NCBI GenBank assembly: GCA_030602105.1 | Contig: JAUWAK010000001.1 | Location: 1-28,807 of the forward strand | Reading direction: 5' to 3' | From: Candidatus Aerophobota bacterium | GTDB taxonomy: Bacteria; Aerophobota; Aerophobia; Aerophobales; AE-B3A | Length of the DNA: 28,807 nucleotides | In this document: positions 7,949 to 14,894 of the stretch, piece after piece | Layout of the letters: each line of letters begins with the position of its first letter | How positions within the stretch are numbered: the first letter of the stretch is position 1 | Notes under the pieces: generated by a model | The model's input: only the letters and a program-made list of their open reading frames with translations | Database searches by the model: none | What the model was told of the DNA's origin: nothing | Made by a program: the position numbers and the translations under genes

Positions 7949-9361
7949 ATGTTCAGCAAAAAGAATAGTCCCTGCTTCGAAATGGACACCCTGGGCTGGA
8001 AAGATGTGAGATTAGAACACGGGAAGGACTTTTTGGTGGTCAGGGTACCTTCCTACTGTGATATTTTGAAGATGAGAGGGGCTGCGGCCCTGGCAAATCC
8101 CCAACAGGAAATAGAAGATGCTCTATCCAAGCCAATAGAAAGCCCACCCGTAGAGAATATTATTGCCTCTCACAAGAAGCCTTCCGAGACATCGGTTGCC
8201 ATAGCTGTATCCGATGACACACGGCCTGTTCCCTACAATGGAGAAAGAGAAGACGGAATACTTCTTCCTCTTTTGAGAAGATTGGGGAGGATAGGAGTAA
8301 AGAGCAGGAATATAAACATTGCAGTGGCCACCGGAACCCACCTGTCTACCTCTCAGGAATGGAAAAAAGAAGCCTTTGGAGAGTTCATAAACACAAGATA
8401 CAAGGTACTGGATCATGACTCTAGCTCGTCTGAACTGTCCTGCCTTGGCAGTATAGATGGAGTTGAGGTCAAAATAAACCGGGAGTTTTTGAAGGCAGAT
8501 ACTCATATTATCACCGGCTTAGTTGAACCTCACTTTATGGCAGGATTTTCAGGCGGGAGGAAAGCGATTTGTCCTGGGCTCGTCAATTCAGAGACTACAC
8601 ATTTCTTTCATTCTGCTGAGTTTATGGACAATCCTAATGCCACAAACCTGGTCTTGAAGGGTAATCCATGCCATGATTTTGCTTCAAAAGTTGCTCGCAG
8701 GGCAAGGGTGGATTTCAGTGTGAATGTGACCTTGAATGGTGAGGGAAAACTGACAGGGGTTTTTGCCGGCCATTTGGATAGAGCTTATTATGAGGCAGTA
8801 GCAAAAGCAAAGATACAATCTGCTATTCCCGTGAAGCGTGAATACGACATCGTCTTAACCCAAGGGGGAAGCGTTGCTACAAACCATTATCAGGCTGCAA
8901 AGGCAGCCTACGGAGTGATTCCTGTTATTAAGAGAGGAGGAATAGTTATTCTAGCTGCCCATAACAGTAGCGAGGAACCTGTAGGTAAGGATGACTATAC
9001 AAAAGTCATGGAGACTCTAGCACAGGCAGGCCCGGGGGGATTTACCCGGGTTATTAAGAGCAGCGGATGGCGGTTCATCCCTGATCAATGGCAGGCACAG
9101 AAATGGGATCAATTTTTCAGCAAGATCGGAGATTTTGATGGACTGATTTATTGTACTACAAATATACCTCCGGGGGACTTGAAGGAGCTGCCCGGCAAAA
9201 GTGGCTATGAGCTTGTAGGGGAGAAGAGCGTAAAGATAGATGAAATGTTGCAGAAGGCCATATTTTACGCTATACGGAAGATGGAACGGAGGACAACAGG
9301 AAAACCCAGCATAGCCTTGATGAGAGAGGGTCCGTACGCAGTACCCGCAAAAGGCGATTAG
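7949..9361 (+). CDS. larA: LarA-family nickel-pincer-dependent racemase/epimerase (DUF2088)
   Basis: LarA enzymes use the nickel-pincer nucleotide cofactor to racemize lactate or epimerize other 2-hydroxy acids by hydride transfer. The 470-residue protein has SDDTRPVP at 88-95, AVATGTH ending in His131, EPHFMAGFSGGRKA with His195 and Lys205, and His221. The spacings His195-Lys205 (10) and Lys205-His221 (16) equal those of H174, K184 and H200 of the L. plantarum enzyme, so the metal and cofactor ligands look intact. Substrate is not known. LarB, LarC and LarE, needed to make the cofactor, are not in the window. It follows frr by 27 bp and its stop touches the ribosome binding site of the transketolase. 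The start site is weak; an ATG at 7982 is the alternative. Confidence 0.85.
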   Translation: MFSKKNSPCFEMDTLGWKDVRLEHGKDFLVVRVPSYCDILKMRGAAALANPQQEIEDALSKPIESPPVENIIASHKKPSETSVAIAVSDDTRPVPYNGEREDGILLPLLRRLGRIGVKSRNINIAVATGTHLSTSQEWKKEAFGEFINTRYKVLDHDSSSSELSCLGSIDGVEVKINREFLKADTHIITGLVEPHFMAGFSGGRKAICPGLVNSETTHFFHSAEFMDNPNATNLVLKGNPCHDFASKVARRARVDFSVNVTLNGEGKLTGVFAGHLDRAYYEAVAKAKIQSAIPVKREYDIVLTQGGSVATNHYQAAKAAYGVIPVIKRGGIVILAAHNSSEEPVGKDDYTKVMETLAQAGPGGFTRVIKSSGWRFIPDQWQAQKWDQFFSKIGDFDGLIYCTTNIPPGDLKELPGKSGYELVGEKSVKIDEMLQKAIFYAIRKMERRTTGKPSIALMREGPYAVPAKGD

Positions 9362-9373
9362 GAGGAGTACGCG

Positions 9374-11407
9374 ATGCCAATTATGAATTCCAAAACAGGA
9401 GAGGTTAGGAGGAATTATACAACAGAGGAGCTAGTAGAAAAAGCAAAAGAGATGAGAGCGTATAATATGATTGCTCTGACTGCAGCTGGCTCAGGACACA
9501 CTGGGGGGACTTTGTCAATTATGGATATTGCTGCAGCTCTGTATCTTAAGAAGATAAGACACGACCCAGAAAATCCCGATTGGGAAGATAGGGATAGAGT
9601 CTTTTGGTCCGCCGGTCATAAAGCCCCAGCTCTTTATGTAGCTTTGGGTGAAGCAGGTTATTTTCCAGTAGAGGAGGTTGTAAAACTAAGAAAATTGGGC
9701 TCTGGTTTTGAAGGTCATCCTAATAGACTCAAATTACCAGGAGTTGAGCTCTCATCCGGATCCCTTGGCCAGGGGTTAGGTGTAGCTATAGGCTGTGCAC
9801 TGAGGGCCAAGCTGGAGAAGAAAAATTTCCGGGTCTACTGCATCAACGGAGATGGGGAGCTTGATGAAGGTTCGATTTGGGAAGGCGCAATGTGTGCCGC
9901 TCACTACAAATTAGATAACCTTGTGGCTATTGTGGACAGAAATGATCTGCAGATTGACGGTTCTACCGAAGAGGTCATGAAATTGGAACCCCTTGCTGAT
10001 AAATGGAGGGCTTTTGGATGGAATGTTGTCCAAATAGATGGCCACAATATGGCCGAAATTCTCACCTGTCTTGATGAGGCGGAGAAGACAAAACAAAAGC
10101 CCACGGTAATGATTGCCAGAACGACCAAAGGCAAGGGCGTGTCCTTCGCTGAGGATATGGTGGGATACCATGGTATATCCCCAAAAGACGGTCGGTCAGG
10201 AGAGGAATCATTGGATAGAGCGCTGGAAGATATAGGAGATTCTAAATTCACCAAGGAAAAAGTAGACGGGTTACTAGAAATCGCCGAAAATTGCCAGAAA
10301 GATATAGACAAGAAGGTAGAAGCTTCTATGCCCAAGTTTAGGAAAAACTACTGGTGGAACTCAGGTGACAGCATGAGGGCTGAGATGAACGCCACCAGGA
10401 ATGGTTTTGGCAAAGCCCTTGAGAAGCTCGGTAGTGATGAAAGGGTAGTCGCCCATGGGGCCGATATTACCAGCTCCATAAGAATGAGCGACTTCTATAT
10501 GAACCATGCCAAGAGAAAGAATAGATTCTTCAGCATAGGGATAGCTGAGGCTAACATGGCTCTGGTTGCATCTGGCTTAGCCAAGGAAGGCAAGATAGCC
10601 TTTATCGGATCTTACGGAGTCTTTGTAACCGGGAGGAATTGGGATCAGTTAAGAACCACGGTATGCTATAATAACTTCAATGTGAAGATTGCTGATGCCC
10701 ATGCTGGTATCTCGGTAGGGCCAGACGGAGCTACTCACCAGGCACTAGAAGAAATCAGTAATATGTACTACCTACCCAATATGCATATAGCCGTGCCCTG
10801 TGATGCAGTTGAAACAGAAAAAGCCACCCAGGTCATTGCTCTTCTTGCAGGACCTGCAGTGGTGAGGTATGCAAGAGAGGCGACCCCCATAGTAACCACG
10901 AAAGATACTCCTTATCAGTTTGGAGTAGCCAATGTGGTAAGGTACAGGGGTGAGGAGAAAGACTTTATCGAGGCATTTGAAACAAAGCTTTCCACTGATT
11001 ATGAATCAGAAAACGAGGATTTGGGCATAATTGCCTGTGGACTCATGGTTCCAGAGGCAATGAGGGCAGCTTGCATTCTAAGAGAAGAATACCGCCTTGA
11101 AACCAGAATACTAGATGTACATACGGTCAAACCAATTGACAAGAGAGCAATGGTGAAGGCAGCAGACGAGTTAGGCGTGATAGTGACAGCGGAGGAACAT
11201 CAGGTTGGTGGTTTCGGGAATATTGTGGCGGGGGTTATAGGACAGGGCAAAAGATATGGCGTGCCATTATTGATGGATATGGTTGGGGTACAGGATAAGT
11301 TCGGTGAGTCGGGGGGACCATGGGAACTGATGAAAGTATTTGGACTAACGGGTGAGCACATAGCAGAGAGAGCTAAGAAACTCTTTGATCGAAAAGCAGA
11401 AGGGTAG
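9374..11407 (+). CDS. tkt: Transketolase, single chain resembling fused split-type subunits
   Basis: Transketolase moves two-carbon ketol units between sugar phosphates in the pentose-phosphate pathway using thiamine diphosphate. The 677-residue chain has HTGG at 42-45, GHKAPALY at 81-88, SLGQGL at 130-135, and the cofactor motif from GDGELDEG (159-166) to ND (190-191). The second half starts near residue 333 with the pyrimidine-binding domain, including IGIAEANM with the catalytic glutamate near 392, and ends with the C-terminal domain. The wording of these motifs (GELDEGSIWE, for example) matches the two-gene N- and C-subunit transketolases more than the E. coli type; here both halves are in one frame joined by a charged linker (about 300-332). 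AGGAGG starts at the LarA-like stop. No frameshift is seen. Confidence 0.93.
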   Translation: MPIMNSKTGEVRRNYTTEELVEKAKEMRAYNMIALTAAGSGHTGGTLSIMDIAAALYLKKIRHDPENPDWEDRDRVFWSAGHKAPALYVALGEAGYFPVEEVVKLRKLGSGFEGHPNRLKLPGVELSSGSLGQGLGVAIGCALRAKLEKKNFRVYCINGDGELDEGSIWEGAMCAAHYKLDNLVAIVDRNDLQIDGSTEEVMKLEPLADKWRAFGWNVVQIDGHNMAEILTCLDEAEKTKQKPTVMIARTTKGKGVSFAEDMVGYHGISPKDGRSGEESLDRALEDIGDSKFTKEKVDGLLEIAENCQKDIDKKVEASMPKFRKNYWWNSGDSMRAEMNATRNGFGKALEKLGSDERVVAHGADITSSIRMSDFYMNHAKRKNRFFSIGIAEANMALVASGLAKEGKIAFIGSYGVFVTGRNWDQLRTTVCYNNFNVKIADAHAGISVGPDGATHQALEEISNMYYLPNMHIAVPCDAVETEKATQVIALLAGPAVVRYAREATPIVTTKDTPYQFGVANVVRYRGEEKDFIEAFETKLSTDYESENEDLGIIACGLMVPEAMRAACILREEYRLETRILDVHTVKPIDKRAMVKAADELGVIVTAEEHQVGGFGNIVAGVIGQGKRYGVPLLMDMVGVQDKFGESGGPWELMKVFGLTGEHIAERAKKLFDRKAEG

Positions 11408-11412
11408 GTACG

Positions 11413-11442
11413 AAGGGAAAATTGTGCCGAGATACCTCTTGA
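11413..11442 (+). repeat. 30-bp direct repeat, copy 1
   Basis: A 30-bp sequence that starts AAGGGAAAATTGTGCC and ends ACCTCTTGA lies just after tkt and recurs without mismatch 160 bp downstream. Each copy contains AAGGGA followed by GTG at ribosome-binding distance and could begin a micro-ORF (Val/Met-PRYLL). Flanks outside the 30 bp are not alike. Confidence 0.95.
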
Positions 11443-11572
11443 ATACCACCAGGAAAATATTGATGTGCGAGACAGAAGGAGCTTTGTTCTTGCTAGTTTC
11501 GAGGCACATTTTTCCCAAGTGACATTCGGGACATGCTTGCCGTCGAAGACGGGAAGAGGGTTCCTGTGGAGC

Positions 11573-11602
11573 AAGGGAAAATTGTGCCGAGATACCTCTT
11601 GA
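11573..11602 (+). repeat. 30-bp direct repeat, copy 2, overlapping the argB promoter
   Basis: Identical to the copy at 11413-11442. Its last bases form the start of TTGACA, the -35 box of the candidate argB promoter. In copy 1 the same position reads TTGAAT with no good -10. From the GTG at 11584 a 24-codon frame runs into the start of argB. Confidence 0.95.
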
Positions 11603-11626
11603 CAAAGCAGCTAAACTGGTTATTTT
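11599..11626 (+). promoter_or_regulatory. Candidate argB promoter
   Basis: TTGACA (11599-11604), a 16-bp spacer and TATTTT (11621-11626). The start would fall near 11633, only about 10 nt before the argB ATG, so the transcript would barely include the weak GAGGGG site at 11631. The rest of the 235-bp tkt-argB gap holds the direct repeat and no recognisable gene. Confidence 0.45.
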
Positions 11627-11642
11627 TTATGAGGGGTTCAGT

Positions 11643-12494
11643 ATGGAGGAAGCACTAAAGCGAGCTAAGGTTCTGGTGGAAGCCCTTCCCTATATTCAGA
11701 AATTTTCTGGAAAGACGGTGGTGGCGAAACTTGGAGGGAAGGCTATGGGAGAGAAGCTGAGTAGGGATGTGGCCCAGGACATCGTTCTTATGAGATATGT
11801 GGGCATAAAGCCTGTGGTGATTCACGGCGGAGGAGAAGCTATTTCGTCACTGATGAAGAGACTGGGCATAAAGCCTCGATTTATTGAAGGAAATAGAGTT
11901 ACTGACCAGGAGACAATGGATGTGGTGGAGATGGTTCTGGTAGGAAAGATCAACAAGCGGATTGTATCCATGCTCAACCAGTGTGGGGGAAGAGCAGTAG
12001 GTCTGGAAGGCAGGGACGGTCAGCTTATTGTGGCTAAGAAAAGACAGGATAAACCATTGGGCCTAGTAGGGGAGGTAGAGGAAGTAAACAGTTCCTATGT
12101 GCAGATTTTGCAGAAAGAAGGATTTATTCCTGTTATTGCTCCGGTGGGGGCGGACAGGAAAGGGGTTGCTCTCAACATTAACGCCGATATCATGGCTGCC
12201 GAAGTGGCCAGCGCTCTGAAAGCAGAGAAACTCATCTTTGTCACGGATGTAGAAGGCATTCTGGAGGATCCGTCCAGTGGGAAGACACCAATTTCCACCA
12301 TAACTCTGAAGCAAATTGGAGATATGCTCGCTAAAGGAATGATTGAGAAGGGAATGGTGCCCAAGGTTGAGGGTTGCCAAAAAGCTCTGGAAGGAGGGGT
12401 AAACAAAGTACACATTATTTCTGGAAAGCTTTCCCACTCCCTTCTCCTGGAGATATTTACTGACGAAGGTATCGGAACTGAGATTATCAGGTGA
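11643..12494 (+). CDS. argB: Acetylglutamate kinase
   Basis: The enzyme phosphorylates N-acetylglutamate in arginine synthesis. The 283-residue protein shows VVAKLGGKAMG near residue 26, VVIHGGGEAIS near 59, the RVTD motif near 85, VEMVLVGKINK, and VTDVEGIL near 200. The first glycine block reads GGKA where most family members have GGNA. The N-terminal helix preceding the kinase fold (residues 1-20) is the feature found in arginine-sensitive, hexameric members, so feedback inhibition by arginine is plausible. No other arg gene is in the window. GAGGGG lies 6 nt before the ATG. Confidence 0.95.
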   Translation: MEEALKRAKVLVEALPYIQKFSGKTVVAKLGGKAMGEKLSRDVAQDIVLMRYVGIKPVVIHGGGEAISSLMKRLGIKPRFIEGNRVTDQETMDVVEMVLVGKINKRIVSMLNQCGGRAVGLEGRDGQLIVAKKRQDKPLGLVGEVEEVNSSYVQILQKEGFIPVIAPVGADRKGVALNINADIMAAEVASALKAEKLIFVTDVEGILEDPSSGKTPISTITLKQIGDMLAKGMIEKGMVPKVEGCQKALEGGVNKVHIISGKLSHSLLLEIFTDEGIGTEIIR

Positions 12495-12535
12495 CGGGCT
12501 TTGGGAGAGGTAGTTGTATTTTACCAGAAATATGC

Positions 12536-12541
12536 TATAAT
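12536..12541 (+). promoter_or_regulatory. Extended -10 promoter upstream of the tRNA genes
   Basis: TATAAT (12536-12541) is preceded by TG at the extended -10 position (TGCTATAAT). The -35 region is poor (TTGTAT at 12514-12519, 16-bp spacing), as is common for extended -10 promoters. The start would be near 12548, about 50 bp before tRNA-Gly. Confidence 0.6.
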
Positions 12542-12597
12542 CAGATGACAGATTGAGGAGAGGCCCTAGATAGACGTTTGATTAACGGATAAATTGG

Positions 12598-12672
12598 GCG
12601 GGAGTAGCTCAGGGGTAGAGCATCAGCTTCCCAAGCTGAGGGTCGCGGGTTCGAATCCCGTTTCCCGCTCCA
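12598..12672 (+). tRNA. tRNA-Gly, anticodon CCC, CCA encoded
   Basis: All four arms fold. The acceptor is GCGGGAG with TTCCCGC (one G-U), the D arm GCTC with GAGC, the anticodon stem TCAGC with GCTGA around TTCCCAA, and the T arm has loop TTCGAAT. The anticodon at 12630-12632 is CCC, reading GGG glycine. Discriminator T is followed directly by genomic CCA (12670-12672). Confidence 0.96.
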
Positions 12673-12725
12673 GGGGAACAGGCGATTTCCCGGGAGGATT
12701 TTTTTCTCCCTCGAAGAACTTCTAT

Positions 12726-12799
12726 GCGCCTGTAGCTCAACTGGATAGAGCAACGGACTTCGGATCCGTAGGTTGGGGGTTCGACTCCTCTCAGGCGCG
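12726..12799 (+). tRNA. tRNA-Arg, anticodon UCG, CCA not encoded
   Basis: The acceptor is GCGCCTG with CAGGCGC, the D arm GCTC with GAGC, the anticodon stem ACGGA with TCCGT around CTTCGGA, and the T loop TTCGACT. The anticodon at 12760-12762 is TCG, reading CGA arginine. After discriminator G (12799) the genome reads CTCCA, so CCA would be added by the nucleotidyltransferase after processing, unlike the neighbouring tRNA-Gly. Confidence 0.94.
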
Positions 12800-12845
12800 C
12801 TCCAAATTGCAAACAGGTTGGTGCATCAGATGAGATTTTCCTTAG

Positions 12846-12926
12846 CCAGAAAAGAGAGCTGTTTTCTGGAGCGTTCAGTCTATCTTTAGTCAGGATTTAC
12901 CAGGGAAGTACTAGTTTTCCCTGTTT
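12846..12926 (+). terminator. Two hairpins after the tRNA genes, possible terminators
   Basis: The first hairpin is CCAGAAAA (12846-12853) with TTTTCTGG (12862-12869) and lacks a following T run. The second is CAGGGAA (12901-12907) with TTCCCTG (12917-12923), followed by TTT. Either could end the tRNA transcript; neither is a strong terminator by eye. Confidence 0.4.
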
Positions 12927-12979
12927 GAGAAATTGTGTTCTGTCAGGTGTTAGAGTGTTCTTCACCTGGGGAGGCAGGG

Positions 12980-13387
12980 ATGATGGGGGGATTTGAAGAG
13001 CTGGGGAGCAAGCTAGATAGATTAGCGGAAAAGGTTAAAAAACTTACCCAGGAAGGGGTGGAAAAGACCAGGGGAGAGGCTGGTGACTGGAGAAAGAAAC
13101 TGGATAGTCTGAGGGAGAAGATTAGGAAAACCACCCAGGAAGGAATAGAAAAATTCGCCCTTGGAACAAAGGAAATAGGCCAGGTTGCGAAACTAAGGTC
13201 CGAGATCCGACAGAGAAAGAATAAGATGGAGGGTCTTCTCAAAGAGCTAGGGGAAAAGACTTACCAGCTTCATCTTGAAAAGAAAATTGGCTATGCAGAG
13301 CTCAAGAAGTTAGGAAGCAGTATTACCAAGTTAAGAAAAGAAACAGAGGCAAGAAAAAAACAGATCCAGAGATTAAGAAAGAAGTGA
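12980..13387 (+). CDS. Small coiled-coil protein with an internal duplication, function unknown
   Basis: I do not recognise a family. The 135-residue protein is nearly all charged helix: Lys, Glu, Arg and Leu with heptad-like spacing and no membrane segment or cysteine. Two copies of a unit lie about 33 residues apart: KLDRLAEKVKKLTQEGVEK and KLDSLREKIRKTTQEGIEK. A basic C-terminal helix ends RKKQIQRLRKK. I chose the ATG at 12980 (ATG at 12983 also fits) because GGGGAGG at 12967-12973 precedes it; an upstream in-frame ATG at 12935 has no site. The stop overlaps the ribosome binding site of rnhA, so the two are probably one transcript. It could be a structural or nucleic-acid-associated protein, but nothing proves it. 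Confidence 0.75.
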   Translation: MMGGFEELGSKLDRLAEKVKKLTQEGVEKTRGEAGDWRKKLDSLREKIRKTTQEGIEKFALGTKEIGQVAKLRSEIRQRKNKMEGLLKELGEKTYQLHLEKKIGYAELKKLGSSITKLRKETEARKKQIQRLRKK

Positions 13388-13397
13388 GGAGGGAGAA

Positions 13398-13838
13398 CTG
13401 GAGAAGCTGATTCTTTATGCAGACGGTGCTTCGCTGGGAAATCCTGGAAAAGCTGGAGTAGGAGTTCTCATCTACGATCAAGACAGAAGGCTTGTCAAGC
13501 AGGTATCAAGGTTCATTGGTAAGACTACTAACAATGTGGCCGAGTACATGGCTTTGATTTATGCCCTGGAAGAGGCCCTTTATCTTAAGGCAAAACTGGT
13601 AGAGTGTTTTCTGGATAGTGAGCTTCTGGTCAGACAGCTTCAGGGAAGCTACAGAGTGAGGAACGAAAATCTAAGGTCTCTTTACTACAAAGTTCAGCAT
13701 CTGGAAGCGTTCTTTGAAAAGGTGAGCTTTCGTCATATTAAGAGAGTGGAGAACAGGCAGGCTGATCGACTTGCTAAAGAGGCAGCGACAAAGGAAAGAG
13801 GGAATGAGGTAGTCGCGGGATACCCAAGGGTATCCTGA
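13398..13838 (+). CDS. rnhA: Ribonuclease HI, apparently starting at CTG
   Basis: RNase HI cuts the RNA strand of RNA-DNA hybrids. The frame encodes LEKLILYADGASLGNPGKAG, then NNVAEYMALI, FLDSELLVRQL and VENRQADRLAKEA, giving the catalytic set Asp9, Glu49, Asp73 and Asp123. The 146-residue length fits the compact RNase HI type. The frame is open upstream only to a stop at 13374-13376 and has no ATG, GTG or TTG before the catalytic YADGAS. CTG at 13398 lies 4 nt after AGGAGGG (13387-13393) and gives a normal N-terminus; ATT at 13410 is the other option. An ATG-only start at 13536 would delete two catalytic residues. The last 15 codons lie inside rnpB and extend past the catalytic domain. Confidence 0.88.
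   Translation: MEKLILYADGASLGNPGKAGVGVLIYDQDRRLVKQVSRFIGKTTNNVAEYMALIYALEEALYLKAKLVECFLDSELLVRQLQGSYRVRNENLRSLYYKVQHLEAFFEKVSFRHIKRVENRQADRLAKEAATKERGNEVVAGYPRVS
13714..13741 (+). promoter_or_regulatory. Possible internal promoter for rnpB within rnhA
   Basis: TTGAAA (13714-13719), a 16-bp spacer and TATTAA (13736-13741) match 5 and 4 of 6 consensus bases. Transcription would start near 13748, about 43 nt before the first P1 base. It lies inside coding sequence, so chance similarity is possible. Confidence 0.35.
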
Positions 13839-14161
13839 GGAAAGTCCGGGCTCCAAGACAAGGATACTGGGTAACTCCCAGGGAGGGTGACCTTACGGAT
13901 AGTGTCACAGAAACCAAACCGCCCAGCTGCCCCCATGGGGTAGGGGTAAGGGTGCAAAGGTGGGGTAAGAGCCTACCGGTAGAGAAGCAATTCTCTAGCT
14001 GGACAAACCCCTGTCCGGAGCAAGGCCAAATAGGAGGGTTTAACCCTCGGGTGGGCCGCTAGAGACTCAGGGTGACCTGAGCCCCAGATAAATGGCTACC
14101 GCCGCAGGGAAAGCAATTTCCCTTTGGTTACAGAACCCGGCTTACATTCCCCTCTTTCCTT
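13791..14161 (+). ncRNA. rnpB: RNase P RNA (bacterial type A), 5' end inside rnhA
   Basis: This is the catalytic RNA that trims tRNA 5' ends. The conserved 5' block GAGGAAAGTCCGGGCTCC is at 13837-13854, and the 3' block AGATAAATGGCTACC at 14086-14100 is followed by ACAGAACCCGGCTTA at 14130-14144. P1 is formed by AAGGAAAGAGGGAATG (13791-13806) with CATTCCCCTCTTTCCTT (14145-14161, one extra C). P2 is GGTAGTC (13808-13814) with GGCTACC (14094-14100). A perfect P3-position hairpin, GGATACCC with GGGTATCC, occupies 13818-13835. The RNA is about 370 nt. Its first 48 nt are also rnhA codons, and the rnhA stop TGA (13836-13838) runs into the conserved block. Ends are inferred from P1 pairing. Confidence 0.95.
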
Positions 14162-14320
14162 GTGTTTAATCATCGGCATTATTTTAGAAGCTCAGGATAT
14201 TTGAGGATATCAAGAATAGCAAGACAGTAATCTCGAAGGGAAATGCGCCCTGAATGTATCAGCAGGGTAGGTATAGAAGACAAGGTAGTGATGAACTGCA
14301 TTCAATAAGGAGGAGGAGAA

Positions 14321-14494
14321 ATGAAGAAGTGGTTGAAGATTGTGGGTGGAGCGGTAGCAACCGCTGTGGGAATATGGTTGATAGTTCTATTTGCTCCTAA
14401 GGTACTGGTCTTCTTGGAGGGAATTGTAGGAGTTGCTGTGGCCATGGTAGGATTGATTATTCTGGCCATTGGTATTAGTGAAATAAAAGAATAG
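14321..14494 (+). CDS. 57-residue membrane protein with two predicted helices, function unknown
   Basis: The reading frame starts MKKWLKIVGGAVATAVGIWL behind AAGGAGGAGGAG, an excellent ribosome binding site (14307-14318). Two hydrophobic stretches, about residues 7-26 and 33-53, are separated by APKVLVFLEG, and the tail is SEIKE. A positive N-terminus suggests a helical hairpin with both ends in the cytoplasm. I do not recognise a family. It sits between rnpB and rpmA, the place where rplU (L21) is normally found before rpmA. The 159 bp between rnpB and this gene hold no other gene that I can see. Confidence 0.75.
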   Translation: MKKWLKIVGGAVATAVGIWLIVLFAPKVLVFLEGIVGVAVAMVGLIILAIGISEIKE

Positions 14495-14557
14495 GCGCTT
14501 TTCCTTTAATCGAATCCATAAAGTGCATCAAGGTAAATATGAAGGGAGTGGTTACAT

Positions 14558-14800
14558 ATGGCGCACAAAAAGGGACAGGGTCATTCCTCCAACGGGAGGG
14601 AAAGTGCGGGTAGACGGTTGGGGATTAAGAACTCTGACGGTCAGTTCGTTAGGGCGGGGAGTATTCTGGTAAGACAGAGGGGCACGAAGTTTCACCCTGG
14701 ATCTAATGTGGGCAGAGGGGCAGATGACACCCTCTACGCCATAAGTTCCGGATATGTGAAGTTCGAGGGAAACAGACGGGTGAGTGTCTATACCCAGTAG
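14558..14800 (+). CDS. rpmA: 50S ribosomal protein L27
   Basis: L27 sits at the peptidyl-transferase centre of the large subunit, its N-terminal tail reaching towards the P-site tRNA. The 80-residue protein begins [20 protein letters not shown], the family signature, and contains [17 protein letters not shown]. It lacks the cleavable N-terminal extension seen in Firmicutes. GGGAG lies upstream of the ATG. The usual partners rplU (before) and obgE (after) are absent; a small membrane protein precedes it and dnaB follows. Confidence 0.97.
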   Translation: MAHKKGQGHSSNGRESAGRRLGIKNSDGQFVRAGSILVRQRGTKFHPGSNVGRGADDTLYAISSGYVKFEGNRRVSVYTQ

Positions 14801-14851
14801 AGGGATGCCCCAAGATTACCGGGGTTTCTACGTCTGTGGAAAGAATTAGTG

Positions 14852-14894
14852 CAGGCAACGCCGAGGGCGGGCTCAGGATACGTGAAGCTGCCTG
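14852..14894 (+). other. Folded segment in the rpmA-dnaB spacer
   Basis: CAGGCA (14852-14857) pairs with TGCCTG (14889-14894), enclosing a small CGCC-GAG-GGCG hairpin (14859-14869). There is no T run, so it is not a standard terminator. It may be a leader structure for dnaB or chance; no known riboswitch motif is recognised. Confidence 0.25.

Noticed and set aside
12541..12833. Short frames on both strands across the tRNA pair
   Set aside because: They read through two clear tRNA genes, a common source of false proteins.
13536..13838. RNase H read as a 100-residue protein from the ATG at 13536
   Set aside because: This would remove the Asp9 and Glu49 regions, which are present upstream in the same frame.
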